Source: Bacteroidaceae bacterium (GTDB taxonomy: Bacteria > Bacteroidota > Bacteroidia > Bacteroidales > Bacteroidaceae). Taken from it: 50,407 nucleotides of DNA. Location: contig JAKSLR010000024.1 of NCBI GenBank assembly GCA_024401095.1, positions 1 to 50,407 on the forward strand, given 5' to 3'. This document shows positions 1 through 6,661 of the stretch, piece by piece. How positions within the stretch are numbered: position 1 is the stretch's first letter; the number at the start of each line of letters is the position of its first letter. The notes beneath the pieces were generated by a model that did no database searches, was not told the origin of the DNA, and worked only from the letters and a program-made list of their open reading frames with translations. Both the position numbers and the translations under genes were made by a program.

Positions 1-561
1 ATCGGTTTCCTGAAGGCTCACGGTCTGGACAAGGACTTCAAGGTGAACATTGAGGTGAACCACGCTACACTGGCTGGTCACACCTTTGAGCATGAGTTGG
101 CTTGCGCTGTAGATGCTGGTATGCTGGGTTCTATCGATGCAAACCGTGGTGATATGCAGAACGGTTGGGATACCGACCAGTTCCCAATTGACCAGTACGA
201 GTTGGTACAGGCTTGGATGCAAATCATCCGCAACGGCGGTTTCGGTACCGGTGGTACCAACTTTGATGCAAAGACCCGCAGAAACTCTACCGATCTGGAG
301 GATATCTTCATTGCTCACATCAGCGGTATGGATGCCATGGCACGTGCATTGGAGAGTGCAGCTGAACTGCTGGAGAAGAGCCCAATCAAGCAGATGCTGG
401 CAGACCGTTATGCATCATTCGACAGCGGTATGGGTAAGGACTTTGAGGACGGCAAGCTGACCTTGGAGCAGGTTTACGAATATGGAAAGAAGAACGGTGA
501 GCCTAAGATGGTTTCTGGCAAGCAGGAGCTGTATGAGGCTATCGTTGCGATGTACTGCTAA
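1..561 (+). CDS. xylA: Xylose isomerase, C-terminal part (5' end outside window)
   Basis: The reading frame is open from the first base and gives the last 186 residues of a D-xylose isomerase, which converts D-xylose to D-xylulose in the cytoplasm. Recognisable family segments are the metal-site region NIEVNHATLAGHTFEHEL, the stretch GSIDANRGD with the metal-binding aspartate, and WDTDQFP, followed by the usual helical tail (GGTNFDAKTRR). The full protein is normally about 440 residues, so roughly 250 residues lie upstream of the window. The gene ends in TAA and is followed at once by a strong terminator, so it is the last gene of its transcript. No xylulokinase or xylose transporter is visible here. 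Identity is secure; only truncation by the window edge is odd. Confidence 0.95.
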   Translation: MGFLKAHGLDKDFKVNIEVNHATLAGHTFEHELACAVDAGMLGSIDANRGDMQNGWDTDQFPIDQYELVQAWMQIIRNGGFGTGGTNFDAKTRRNSTDLEDIFIAHISGMDAMARALESAAELLEKSPIKQMLADRYASFDSGMGKDFEDGKLTLEQVYEYGKKNGEPKMVSGKQELYEAIVAMYC

Positions 562-577
562 TTCTTTATTTTAATAT

Positions 578-612
578 AAAAGGGCGCGGATGTTTATTCT
601 GCGCCCTTTTTT
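578..612 (+). terminator. Intrinsic terminator of xylA
   Basis: A 7-bp G+C-rich stem (AGGGCGC at 581-587 with GCGCCCT at 601-607) and a 13-base loop are followed by a run of T. It lies 17 bases after the xylA stop codon. Confidence 0.9.
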
Positions 613-679
613 CTGTGTCAAAAATTTTTCGTTTTCATCTTTTTTCATTTATTTTGCATATTCTAAGAAAAAGTAAAAT

Positions 680-1735
680 ATGACAAACAACCATCTCGTT
701 ATCATGGCAGGCGGCGTAGGCAGCCGTTTCTGGCCTATGAGTACTCAGGATAGACCCAAGCAGTTTATTGATATTTTAGGATGTGGCAGAACCCTTATCC
801 AGATGACGTATGACCGTTTCAAGGGAATTGTTCCCGATGAGAATATCTGGGTAGTTACATCGGAGAAGTATGGTGAGATGGTTAAGGAACAGCTTCCAAT
901 GGTTCCTGCAGAAAATGTTTTGTTGGAACCTTGCCGCAGAAATACTGCCCCTTGCATTGCTTATGTGAGCTGGCGCATCAAGGCTAAGGATCCACATGCA
1001 AATATGGTTGTTAGTCCTGCAGATCATGTGGTTCTGGATATAAATGAGTTCCAGCGTGTGATCCGTGCTTCTCTGGAGTTTACGGAACAGAGTGATGCTA
1101 TCTTGACCTTAGGAATGAAGCCTAACCGCCCAGAGACTGGCTATGGTTATATTCAGGCAGACCTGAGTACAGCGAGTGCCCGTAACCGTGAAGTGTACCG
1201 TGTGGACAGTTTCCGTGAAAAACCAGACGTGGCAACTGCAAAGCGTTATATCCAGCAAAACAACTATTACTGGAATGCGGGTATTTTTATTTGGAGTGTC
1301 AGCACCATTGTGAATGCTTTCCGTGTGTATCAGCCTGCTATCTCTGATCCGTTTGAGGATCTTCTTCCTGTCTATGGTACTGAAAAGGAGCAAGAAGCTA
1401 TCAACAAAGTTTATGCTGACGTTCAATCCATTTCCGTGGATTACGCTATCCTGGAGAAGGCTGAAGAAATCTTTGTGCATCCGGCAGGTTTTGGCTGGAG
1501 TGACCTGGGAACCTGGGGATCGCTGCATGAGAGAAGTCGCCGTGACCTGTACAACAATGCCTTGATTGGTGAAAATATCCAGACTTATGAGACCAACAAT
1601 TGCATCATTCACTGTACGGAAGAAAAGAGGGTTGTTGTTCAGGGCCTGGACGGATACATTGTTGCCGAACAGGATGACACCCTTTTGATCTGCAAGTTGG
1701 AAGAAGAGCAGCGAATCCGTACATTCAGTGAGTAA
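680..1735 (+). CDS. manC: Mannose-1-phosphate guanylyltransferase (GDP-mannose pyrophosphorylase)
   Basis: A 351-residue cytoplasmic nucleotidyltransferase that makes GDP-mannose from mannose-1-phosphate and GTP, a precursor for mannose- and fucose-containing surface glycans. The N-terminal nucleotide-binding signature GGVGSRFWPMS (residues 11-21) with RPKQF (25-29) is intact, and FREKPD and WNAGIFIW mark the sugar-phosphate site. It is the short form: it stops after the nucleotidyltransferase and a short left-handed beta-helix and lacks the phosphomannose isomerase (cupin) domain of the long bifunctional enzymes. A weak -7-like box (TATTTTG, 650-656) precedes it. Its stop codon overlaps the start of the DedA gene by one base (TAATG), which indicates translational coupling. 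No other capsule gene is adjacent. The symbol is by function; rfbM or cpsB are also used. Confidence 0.9.
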   Translation: MTNNHLVIMAGGVGSRFWPMSTQDRPKQFIDILGCGRTLIQMTYDRFKGIVPDENIWVVTSEKYGEMVKEQLPMVPAENVLLEPCRRNTAPCIAYVSWRIKAKDPHANMVVSPADHVVLDINEFQRVIRASLEFTEQSDAILTLGMKPNRPETGYGYIQADLSTASARNREVYRVDSFREKPDVATAKRYIQQNNYYWNAGIFIWSVSTIVNAFRVYQPAISDPFEDLLPVYGTEKEQEAINKVYADVQSISVDYAILEKAEEIFVHPAGFGWSDLGTWGSLHERSRRDLYNNALIGENIQTYETNNCIIHCTEEKRVVVQGLDGYIVAEQDDTLLICKLEEEQRIRTFSE

Positions 1736-2364
1736 TGGAGAGTGTAGCTTTTATTCAATGGTGCCTTGATCACCTGAATTACTGGACCATTACCTTGTTG
1801 ATGGCGATAGAGAGTAGTTTCATTCCTTTCCCATCGGAGGTGGTGGTGCCTCCTGCTGCTTACAAGGCTGCGGGTGCTGCCAGTGAACTGAATGTGGTAC
1901 TGGTGGTTCTTTTTGCTTCGTTGGGAGCTATTCTGGGCAGTTTGATCAACTATGCCATCGCTTTTTTTCTGGGAAGACCTATCATCTATAAGTTTGCCAA
2001 TTCCCGTATCGGACACATGTGCCTCCTGGATGAGGAGAAGGTGAAGACTGCAGAGAATTATTTCAACAGACACGGAGCAGTAGCTACTTTTACGGGTAGA
2101 CTCATTCCTGCCGTTCGACAGCTCATTTCTCTCCCAGCTGGTCTGGCAAGAATGGGGTTAGGGAAATTTGTTCTTTTTACTGTCTTAGGTGCAGGAATTT
2201 GGAATACGGTATTAGCTACGTTGGGTTATTATCTGGCTTCTGTGCTTCCAGAAGATCAACTGATGGAAACTGTAACCCGTTATTCTCATGAGATTTCTTA
2301 TGGAATTGTGGGGGTAGTGGTGTTAGTTATTGGATTCCTTGTTTATAAGGGGTGGGGGAAATAA
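1735..2364 (+). CDS. DedA family inner-membrane protein (VTT domain)
   Basis: A 209-residue polytopic membrane protein of the DedA/VTT (SNARE-associated) family. Family marks are the re-entrant motif ESSFIPFPSEVVVPPAA near residues 22-38 and the second motif FTGRLIPAVRQLISLPAG near residues 119-136, with hydrophobic segments around and a C-terminal membrane helix. DedA proteins are thought to be proton-dependent lipid carriers that recycle undecaprenyl phosphate or flip phospholipids; which substrate this copy moves cannot be read from sequence. Its start overlaps the stop of the mannose-1-phosphate guanylyltransferase gene (TAATG). That would fit a shared role in envelope glycan assembly, but this is inference from position. 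After it comes 1.2 kb without a gene. Confidence 0.88.
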   Translation: MESVAFIQWCLDHLNYWTITLLMAIESSFIPFPSEVVVPPAAYKAAGAASELNVVLVVLFASLGAILGSLINYAIAFFLGRPIIYKFANSRIGHMCLLDEEKVKTAENYFNRHGAVATFTGRLIPAVRQLISLPAGLARMGLGKFVLFTVLGAGIWNTVLATLGYYLASVLPEDQLMETVTRYSHEISYGIVGVVVLVIGFLVYKGWGK

Positions 2365-2734
2365 AAGGGGCTTCCCTTTACATCCCTTTTTTAAGGGTCT
2401 TTGACCCTGTGGGAATTCTTCCCATACCCTGTTCTGAGGAGGTTTCCTCAGACTTCTCTTTCTGAAGGGCGTTGCCCCTCAGACTCCCTTTCTGAGGGAA
2501 GGTTTTCCCTCAAACTCCTTTCTTCTGAAGGCTTCGCCCTCAGACTCCCATTCATTTTTTCTTTTCCCGCAAAAGAAAAAACGAATCAAAAAAGAAAGCT
2601 CCCGGCTGCAGGAATTTAGCTAAAAATAGGCATGAATTTGGGAAAAATACAAAAGACCCTTTCCTTATTGGACTGTATTTTTCTGTTCCAAATTCAAGCA
2701 TATTTTCTTAACGCCAAATTTCTGATGCCGAAGT

Positions 2735-2939
2735 GCCATGCGGGATGTAGTGCGGTTCGCTGGCTGGGAAGACATCGCTTCGCTGGTCTGCGCCTTTGGC
2801 GCGGTAGCCATGCGGGATGTAGTACCATCCGGATAATAGTGGACAGGTCCAGAGCCTGACCGGATGTAATCCGGAGGGTAGAGCGTCACATGTGACGCAG
2901 ACCAGCGAAGCGATGTCTTCTTACCATGCGGAGTGTAGT
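2735..2939 (+). repeat. Three copies of a 17-bp motif
   Basis: GCCATGCGGGATGTAGT occurs exactly at 2735-2751 and 2807-2823, and in altered form (CCATGCGGAGTGTAGT) at 2924-2939. A further fragment (CGGATGTAATCCGG, near 2861-2874) resembles part of it. Confidence 0.75.
2768..2920. repeat. Perfect 25-bp inverted repeat around a 103-bp spacer
   Basis: Bases 2768-2792 and 2896-2920 are exact reverse complements of each other. The spacer carries a perfect 16-bp palindrome that partly overlaps the right repeat (GCGTCACATGTGACGC, 2883-2898) and copies of a 17-bp motif. It sits in the core of the larger element. No recombinase gene is adjacent and no TAnnTTTG promoter box was found in the spacer. Confidence 0.85.
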
Positions 2940-3280
2940 GGCCAGGTCAGAGGTGTCCGGCATCATGGATTTTGCGTGAAGAAAAGGGAGGTGTTTTTCC
3001 GTGAAAAAATGCACAGGGAACATTAGGACAGGTTATTTTGTGCATTTTAGGAAAAAGAGCTCTATTTTTAGCAAAATCAATGCAGCCGGTGGATTTCTTT
3101 TTTGTTCTTAGTACTTTTTCTTTTTCCACGAAAAGAAAAAACACTAAGTGGGTTTTAGGGTGAAACCCTAATCAAGGAGTCTGAGGGCGAAGCCTTCAGA
3201 AAGGGGAGCTTGAGGGGCGAAACCCTTCAGAAAGAGGAGCATGAGGAGCCCTCCTCAGAACAGAATATTTATAAACACAA

Positions 3281-3311
3281 AAAATCCGGGCTTTTCACAA
3301 AGACCGGATTT
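3281..3311 (-). terminator. Hairpin with T tract, minus strand
   Basis: AAATCCGG (3282-3289) pairs with CCGGATTT (3304-3311). On the minus strand the stem is followed by TTTTTTG; on the plus strand no T tract follows. No protein gene runs into it. Confidence 0.6.
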
Positions 3312-3371
3312 CTAAGTTTTCAATAGGTATTAGTTTTTTAAGGTAAAAAGATTGTTTTCAGGATAACACTG
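3281..3371 (-). ncRNA. Candidate small RNA, minus strand, about 90 nt
   Basis: On the minus strand a good Bacteroidetes promoter (TTTG at 3403-3400, 20-base gap, TACATTTG at 3379-3372) is followed about 90 bases later by a terminator-like hairpin (8-bp stem 3311-3304 with 3289-3282) and a run of T. The expected transcript starts near 3366 and contains no ATG. It lies between the repeat element and the divergent glnS promoter. The call rests only on this promoter-terminator spacing; I do not recognise an RNA family. Confidence 0.4.
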
Positions 3372-3403
3372 CAAATGTAATGTGTTTTTTTTAAACAAAC
3401 AAA
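3372..3403 (-). promoter_or_regulatory. Promoter of candidate minus-strand RNA
   Basis: TTTG (3403-3400), 20-base gap, TACATTTG (3379-3372), read on the minus strand. It matches both Bacteroidetes consensus boxes exactly. The plus-strand gene downstream, glnS, has its own promoter pointing the other way. Confidence 0.5.
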
Positions 3404-3504
3404 ACATTTTTTTTGTTTTTTCACTCAAACGCACAATTTTATTCCAATTTCCCACAAAAATGCATAAATTTCATATTAAATCCCGTTATTCGGGAAAAAA
3501 GATG

Positions 3505-3512
3505 TAAATTTG
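3505..3512 (+). promoter_or_regulatory. -7 box of glnS promoter (TAAATTTG)
   Basis: TAAATTTG matches TAnnTTTG and lies 26 bases before the chosen glnS start. It also decides that start: the in-frame ATG at 3413 lies upstream of this promoter. No convincing -33 TTTG was found. Confidence 0.6.
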
Positions 3513-3538
3513 CACCATTATATAAAATAGGTACTGTT

Positions 3539-5329
3539 ATGGCAGAAATTAATGCAACAGAAAATGTTGAAAAGAAAAGTCTGAACTTCATTGAGCAGAT
3601 TATTGAGAAGGATTTAGCAGAGGGAAAGAACTGTGGCCGACTACAGACTCGTTTCCCACCAGAGCCAAATGGATATCTGCACATTGGTCATGCCAAAGCC
3701 ATTGCCATGGACTTTGGTGTAGCTGCAAAGTTTGGCGGTGTCTGCAACCTTCGTATGGATGATACCAATCCTCAGAAAGAGGATACAGAATATGTAGAGG
3801 CAATCAAGCGTGATATTGAGTGGCTGGGATTCAAGTGGGGCAAGCTGGTTTATGCATCAGATTATTTCCAGGATCTGTGGGATTTTGCTGTATGGTGCAT
3901 CAAGACGGGTCGTGCTTATGTAGATGAGCAGACCAGTGAGGAGATTGCCAAGCAGAAGGGTACTCCTACACAGGCAGGTACCAACAGCCCATTCCGTGAC
4001 CGTCCTGTAGAAGAGAGCCTAAAGCTCTTCAATGAAATGAATAGCGGTAACATGGAGCCGGGTGCAGCCATTCTGCGTGCCAAGATTGACATGGCTTCTC
4101 CTAACATGCATTTCCGTGATCCTATCATGTACCGTGTGTTGAACATGCCACACTGGCGCACCGGTAATACTTGGAATGCTTATCCTATGTATGACTTTAC
4201 CCATGGACAGAGCGACTATCTGGAGGGTGTGACACATTCTATCTGTACCTTGGAATTTGTTCCTCACCGTGAGCTCTATGATTTGTTTGTAACTTGGATC
4301 AAGGAGTGGGCCAAGGAAACTGGCAAGGTGGTAGAAGGTCATCCTCACGGGGATATTGAAGATAACCGTCCACGTCAGTTTGAGTTCAACAAGCTGAATT
4401 TGAACTATACCTTGATGTCTAAGCGTAACCTGCTGGTTCTGACCAAGGAAGGTGTTACCAATGGATGGGATGACCCTCGAATGCCTACCATCTGCGGTAT
4501 CCGTCGCCGTGGCTATAGCCCTGAATCAATCTTGAAGTTCATAGACTCTATTGGTTATACTACTTTTGATGCGTTGAACGATATCAAGTTGCTGGAGGCT
4601 GCTGCACGTCAGGATTTGAACGAGCGCTCACTGCGCGTAAGTGCTGTCCTGGATCCTGTGAAGGTGGTCATCACCAATTATCCAGAAGGCCAGGTGGAGC
4701 ATCTGACTGTCATCAACAATCCTGAACTGAAGGATGCTGAAGGCAACGTGATTACAGAGGGTAACACCCACGTGATAGATTTCTCTGGTGAGTTGTGGAT
4801 TGAACGTGAAGATTTCAAGGCAGAGCCAGACAAGAAGTTCTTCCGTATGTCTCCAGGAAAGGAAACCCGACTGAAGGGTGCTTACATTGTGGATTGCAAG
4901 GCCGTTCATTATAAAGAAGGTACTGATGAGATTGACTACATAGAGTGTACTTATGATCCAAACTCTCTGGCTGGTACAGAAGGTGCTAACCGTAAGGTGA
5001 AGGGTACTATTCACTGGGTAAGCTGCAACCATTGTGTTCCTGCAGAGGTACGTCTGTACGACTGCCTGTGGACCTGTGAGAACCCTCGTGATGCCATCAA
5101 GCAGTATGAGGATGAACATGGTACACGTGGTATTGAGTCCATGAGACCATTCCTGAACCCTGATTCTCTGCATATCCAGCAGGGTTACGTAGAGGAATGG
5201 GCTGCTAAGCAGGAACCACTGACATACCTGCAGTTCCAGCGTGTGGGCTATTTCAATGTGGATCCAGACAGTACTCCAGAGAAACCGGTATTCAACAAGA
5301 CTGTTGGTCTTAAAGATTCAAAGAAATAA
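3539..5329 (+). CDS. glnS: Glutaminyl-tRNA synthetase
   Basis: A 596-residue class I aminoacyl-tRNA synthetase that charges tRNA-Gln directly. The ATP-binding HIGH motif is in PPEPNGYLHIGHAKA (HIGH = residues 48-51), and the KMSKS-loop variant MSKR is at 293-296, as in bacterial GlnRS. The two anticodon-binding beta-barrel domains follow (LDPVKVVI through QRVGYFNVD). An in-frame ATG 42 codons upstream exists, but the -7 promoter box lies after it and the protein aligns from MAEINATENV, so 3539 is used. Length fits the family (about 550-600). A direct GlnRS suggests glutamine charging does not depend on the GatCAB amidation route. A strong terminator follows directly. Confidence 0.96.
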   Translation: MAEINATENVEKKSLNFIEQIIEKDLAEGKNCGRLQTRFPPEPNGYLHIGHAKAIAMDFGVAAKFGGVCNLRMDDTNPQKEDTEYVEAIKRDIEWLGFKWGKLVYASDYFQDLWDFAVWCIKTGRAYVDEQTSEEIAKQKGTPTQAGTNSPFRDRPVEESLKLFNEMNSGNMEPGAAILRAKIDMASPNMHFRDPIMYRVLNMPHWRTGNTWNAYPMYDFTHGQSDYLEGVTHSICTLEFVPHRELYDLFVTWIKEWAKETGKVVEGHPHGDIEDNRPRQFEFNKLNLNYTLMSKRNLLVLTKEGVTNGWDDPRMPTICGIRRRGYSPESILKFIDSIGYTTFDALNDIKLLEAAARQDLNERSLRVSAVLDPVKVVITNYPEGQVEHLTVINNPELKDAEGNVITEGNTHVIDFSGELWIEREDFKAEPDKKFFRMSPGKETRLKGAYIVDCKAVHYKEGTDEIDYIECTYDPNSLAGTEGANRKVKGTIHWVSCNHCVPAEVRLYDCLWTCENPRDAIKQYEDEHGTRGIESMRPFLNPDSLHIQQGYVEEWAAKQEPLTYLQFQRVGYFNVDPDSTPEKPVFNKTVGLKDSKK

Positions 5330-5335
5330 AAAGAA

Positions 5336-5360
5336 AAGCCCGGTATATCCGGGCTTTTTT
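5336..5360 (+). terminator. Intrinsic terminator of glnS
   Basis: An 8-bp stem (AAGCCCGG 5336-5343 with CCGGGCTT 5349-5356) and 5-base loop run into six T. It ends only 21 bases before the rarA start codon. Confidence 0.92.
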
Positions 5361-5381
5361 CACCCCAAATACTGATAATAT

Positions 5382-6650
5382 ATGCCAGCACCGTTAGCAG
5401 AAAGATTACGTCCACAGACCCTGGATGACTACATCGGCCAGAAACATCTGGTCGGGCCCGGAGCCGTGCTCCGCAAAATGATTGATGCAGGGCATATTTC
5501 TTCGTTTATCTTATGGGGTCCTCCAGGGGTTGGCAAGACCACGTTGGCACACATCATAGCCAATAAACTGGAGACACCTTTTTACACACTGAGCGCAGTT
5601 ACTGCCGGAGTGAAGGAGGTAAGAGAGGTTATAGAAAGCGCAAAGAAGAGTCGTTTTTTCAATAAGTTCAGTCCGATACTTTTCATTGATGAAATTCACC
5701 GCTTCAGTAAATCACAGCAGGATTCGTTGCTGGGAGCAGTAGAGACTGGTGTGGTGACACTCATCGGAGCTACTACAGAAAATCCTTCGTTTGAGGTGAT
5801 TCGTCCGCTTCTCTCGCGTTGTCAGCTCTATGTCTTGAAATCTCTTGAAAAAGAGGATTTGCTGGAATTGCTGGATCATGCTGTCAAGACAGATACTTAC
5901 TTGAAGAGCCGTGACATTACGTTCCAGGAAACCGGTGCCATGCTCCGTTATTCCGGGGGTGATGCCCGAAAGCTCCTGAACATCCTGGAACTGGTGGTGG
6001 ATGCAGATTCTGAGGAAAAAGTGGTGATTACAGATGCGAAGGTGACGGAGCGTCTGCAGCAGAATCCATTGGCCTATGACAAGGACGGGGAAATGCATTA
6101 TGACATTATTTCTGCCTTCATAAAGAGTATCAGGGGAAGTGATCCCGATGCAGCGCTTTACTGGCTGGCCCGAATGATTGAGGGTGGGGAGGATCCTGCT
6201 TTCATCGCTCGCCGTCTGGTTATCTCTGCTTCGGAGGATATAGGCCTGGCGAATCCGAACGCATTGCTTCTGGCTAATGCAGCTTTTGATGCCGTGATGA
6301 AGATAGGCTGGCCAGAGGGGCGTATTCCATTGGCGGAAGCAACCGTCTATCTGGCAACCAGTCCGAAGAGTAACTCGGCCTATATGGGCATTAACCAGGC
6401 TTTACAGGTAGTGCAACAGACTGGTAATCAACCAGTACCTCTTCATCTGCGTAATGCGCCGACGAAGTTGATGGAGCAATTGGGTTATGCCAAAGATTAC
6501 AAATATGCTCACAATTATGAGGGACATTTTGTGGAACAGCAGTTCTTACCCGATGAACTGAAAGACATGCGACTCTGGACTCCACAGCCAAATCCTGCTG
6601 AAGATAAGCTGAAGCAGCGTATGGAAGCCCTATGGAAAAGGAAATACTAA
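5382..6650 (+). CDS. rarA: Replication-associated recombination protein A (RarA/MgsA AAA+ ATPase)
   Basis: A 422-residue AAA+ ATPase of the RarA/MgsA/WRNIP1 family, related to clamp-loader subunits, that acts at stalled replication forks. It begins in the family manner (PLAERLRPQTLDDYIGQKHL), has Walker A GPPGVGKTT (about 46-54), Walker B LFIDEIHRFSKSQQD, sensor 1 GATTENPSFE, and the C-terminal tetramerisation region (ISAFIKSIRGSDPDAALYWLARM, AYMGINQALQ). The family's usual length is 420-450. Only 21 bases separate the glnS terminator from its start and no TAnnTTTG box is visible there, so expression may rely on readthrough or an atypical promoter. The helicase gene follows after 11 bases and is probably co-transcribed. 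Confidence 0.95.
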   Translation: MPAPLAERLRPQTLDDYIGQKHLVGPGAVLRKMIDAGHISSFILWGPPGVGKTTLAHIIANKLETPFYTLSAVTAGVKEVREVIESAKKSRFFNKFSPILFIDEIHRFSKSQQDSLLGAVETGVVTLIGATTENPSFEVIRPLLSRCQLYVLKSLEKEDLLELLDHAVKTDTYLKSRDITFQETGAMLRYSGGDARKLLNILELVVDADSEEKVVITDAKVTERLQQNPLAYDKDGEMHYDIISAFIKSIRGSDPDAALYWLARMIEGGEDPAFIARRLVISASEDIGLANPNALLLANAAFDAVMKIGWPEGRIPLAEATVYLATSPKSNSAYMGINQALQVVQQTGNQPVPLHLRNAPTKLMEQLGYAKDYKYAHNYEGHFVEQQFLPDELKDMRLWTPQPNPAEDKLKQRMEALWKRKY

Positions 6651-6661
6651 TCTTGAAAACG

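Larger units (their letters stand above)
2429..3263. repeat. Composite repeat element with about 230-bp imperfect inverted arms
   Basis: The left arm (about 2429-2660) and right arm (about 3035-3263) are imperfect inverted copies. Read outward to inward, each arm has (a) tandem units of about 30 bp that each fold into a small hairpin, such as CTGAAGGCTTCGCCCTCAG (2525-2543, and the complement at 3180-3198); (b) an A+T-rich palindrome, TTTTTTCTTTTC then AAAAGAAAAA (2555-2581; 3115-3142 on the other strand); (c) a conserved tail with CAAAAAAGAAA, CCGGCTGCA and GCTAAAAATAG. Similar hairpin units continue left of the arm (AGGGTCTTTGACCCT near 2394-2408). No transposase is encoded. It could be a non-autonomous mobile element or a recurrent intergenic repeat of the genome; the sequence of one copy cannot separate these. 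Confidence 0.7.
2365..3538. other. 1.2 kb gene-free region with mosaic repeats
   Basis: No convincing gene lies between the DedA gene and glnS. The short open frames here run through repeat units and hairpins and look like no protein family. The region holds a composite inverted-repeat element (2429-3263), a core with a perfect 25-bp inverted repeat, a possible minus-strand small RNA (3281-3371) and the glnS promoter. G+C content is uneven: hairpin arrays and core are G+C-rich, their flanks A+T-rich. Confidence 0.85.

Noticed and set aside
1109..1612. Long minus-strand open frame inside the mannose-1-phosphate guanylyltransferase gene
   Set aside because: It is a shadow of a well-conserved gene and has no family features.
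2401..2889. Open frames of 70-75 codons at 2401-2619 (plus), 2632-2859 (plus) and 2665-2889 (minus)
   Set aside because: They run through hairpin arrays and inverted repeats, have repeat-derived composition and resemble no family.
2768..2920. Invertible promoter
   Set aside because: The inverted-repeat geometry fits, but no promoter box was found in the spacer and no site-specific recombinase is adjacent; kept only as a repeat.
2433..3260. CRISPR array
   Set aside because: The ~30-bp units are near-continuous hairpins without unique spacers of constant length, and no cas gene is present.
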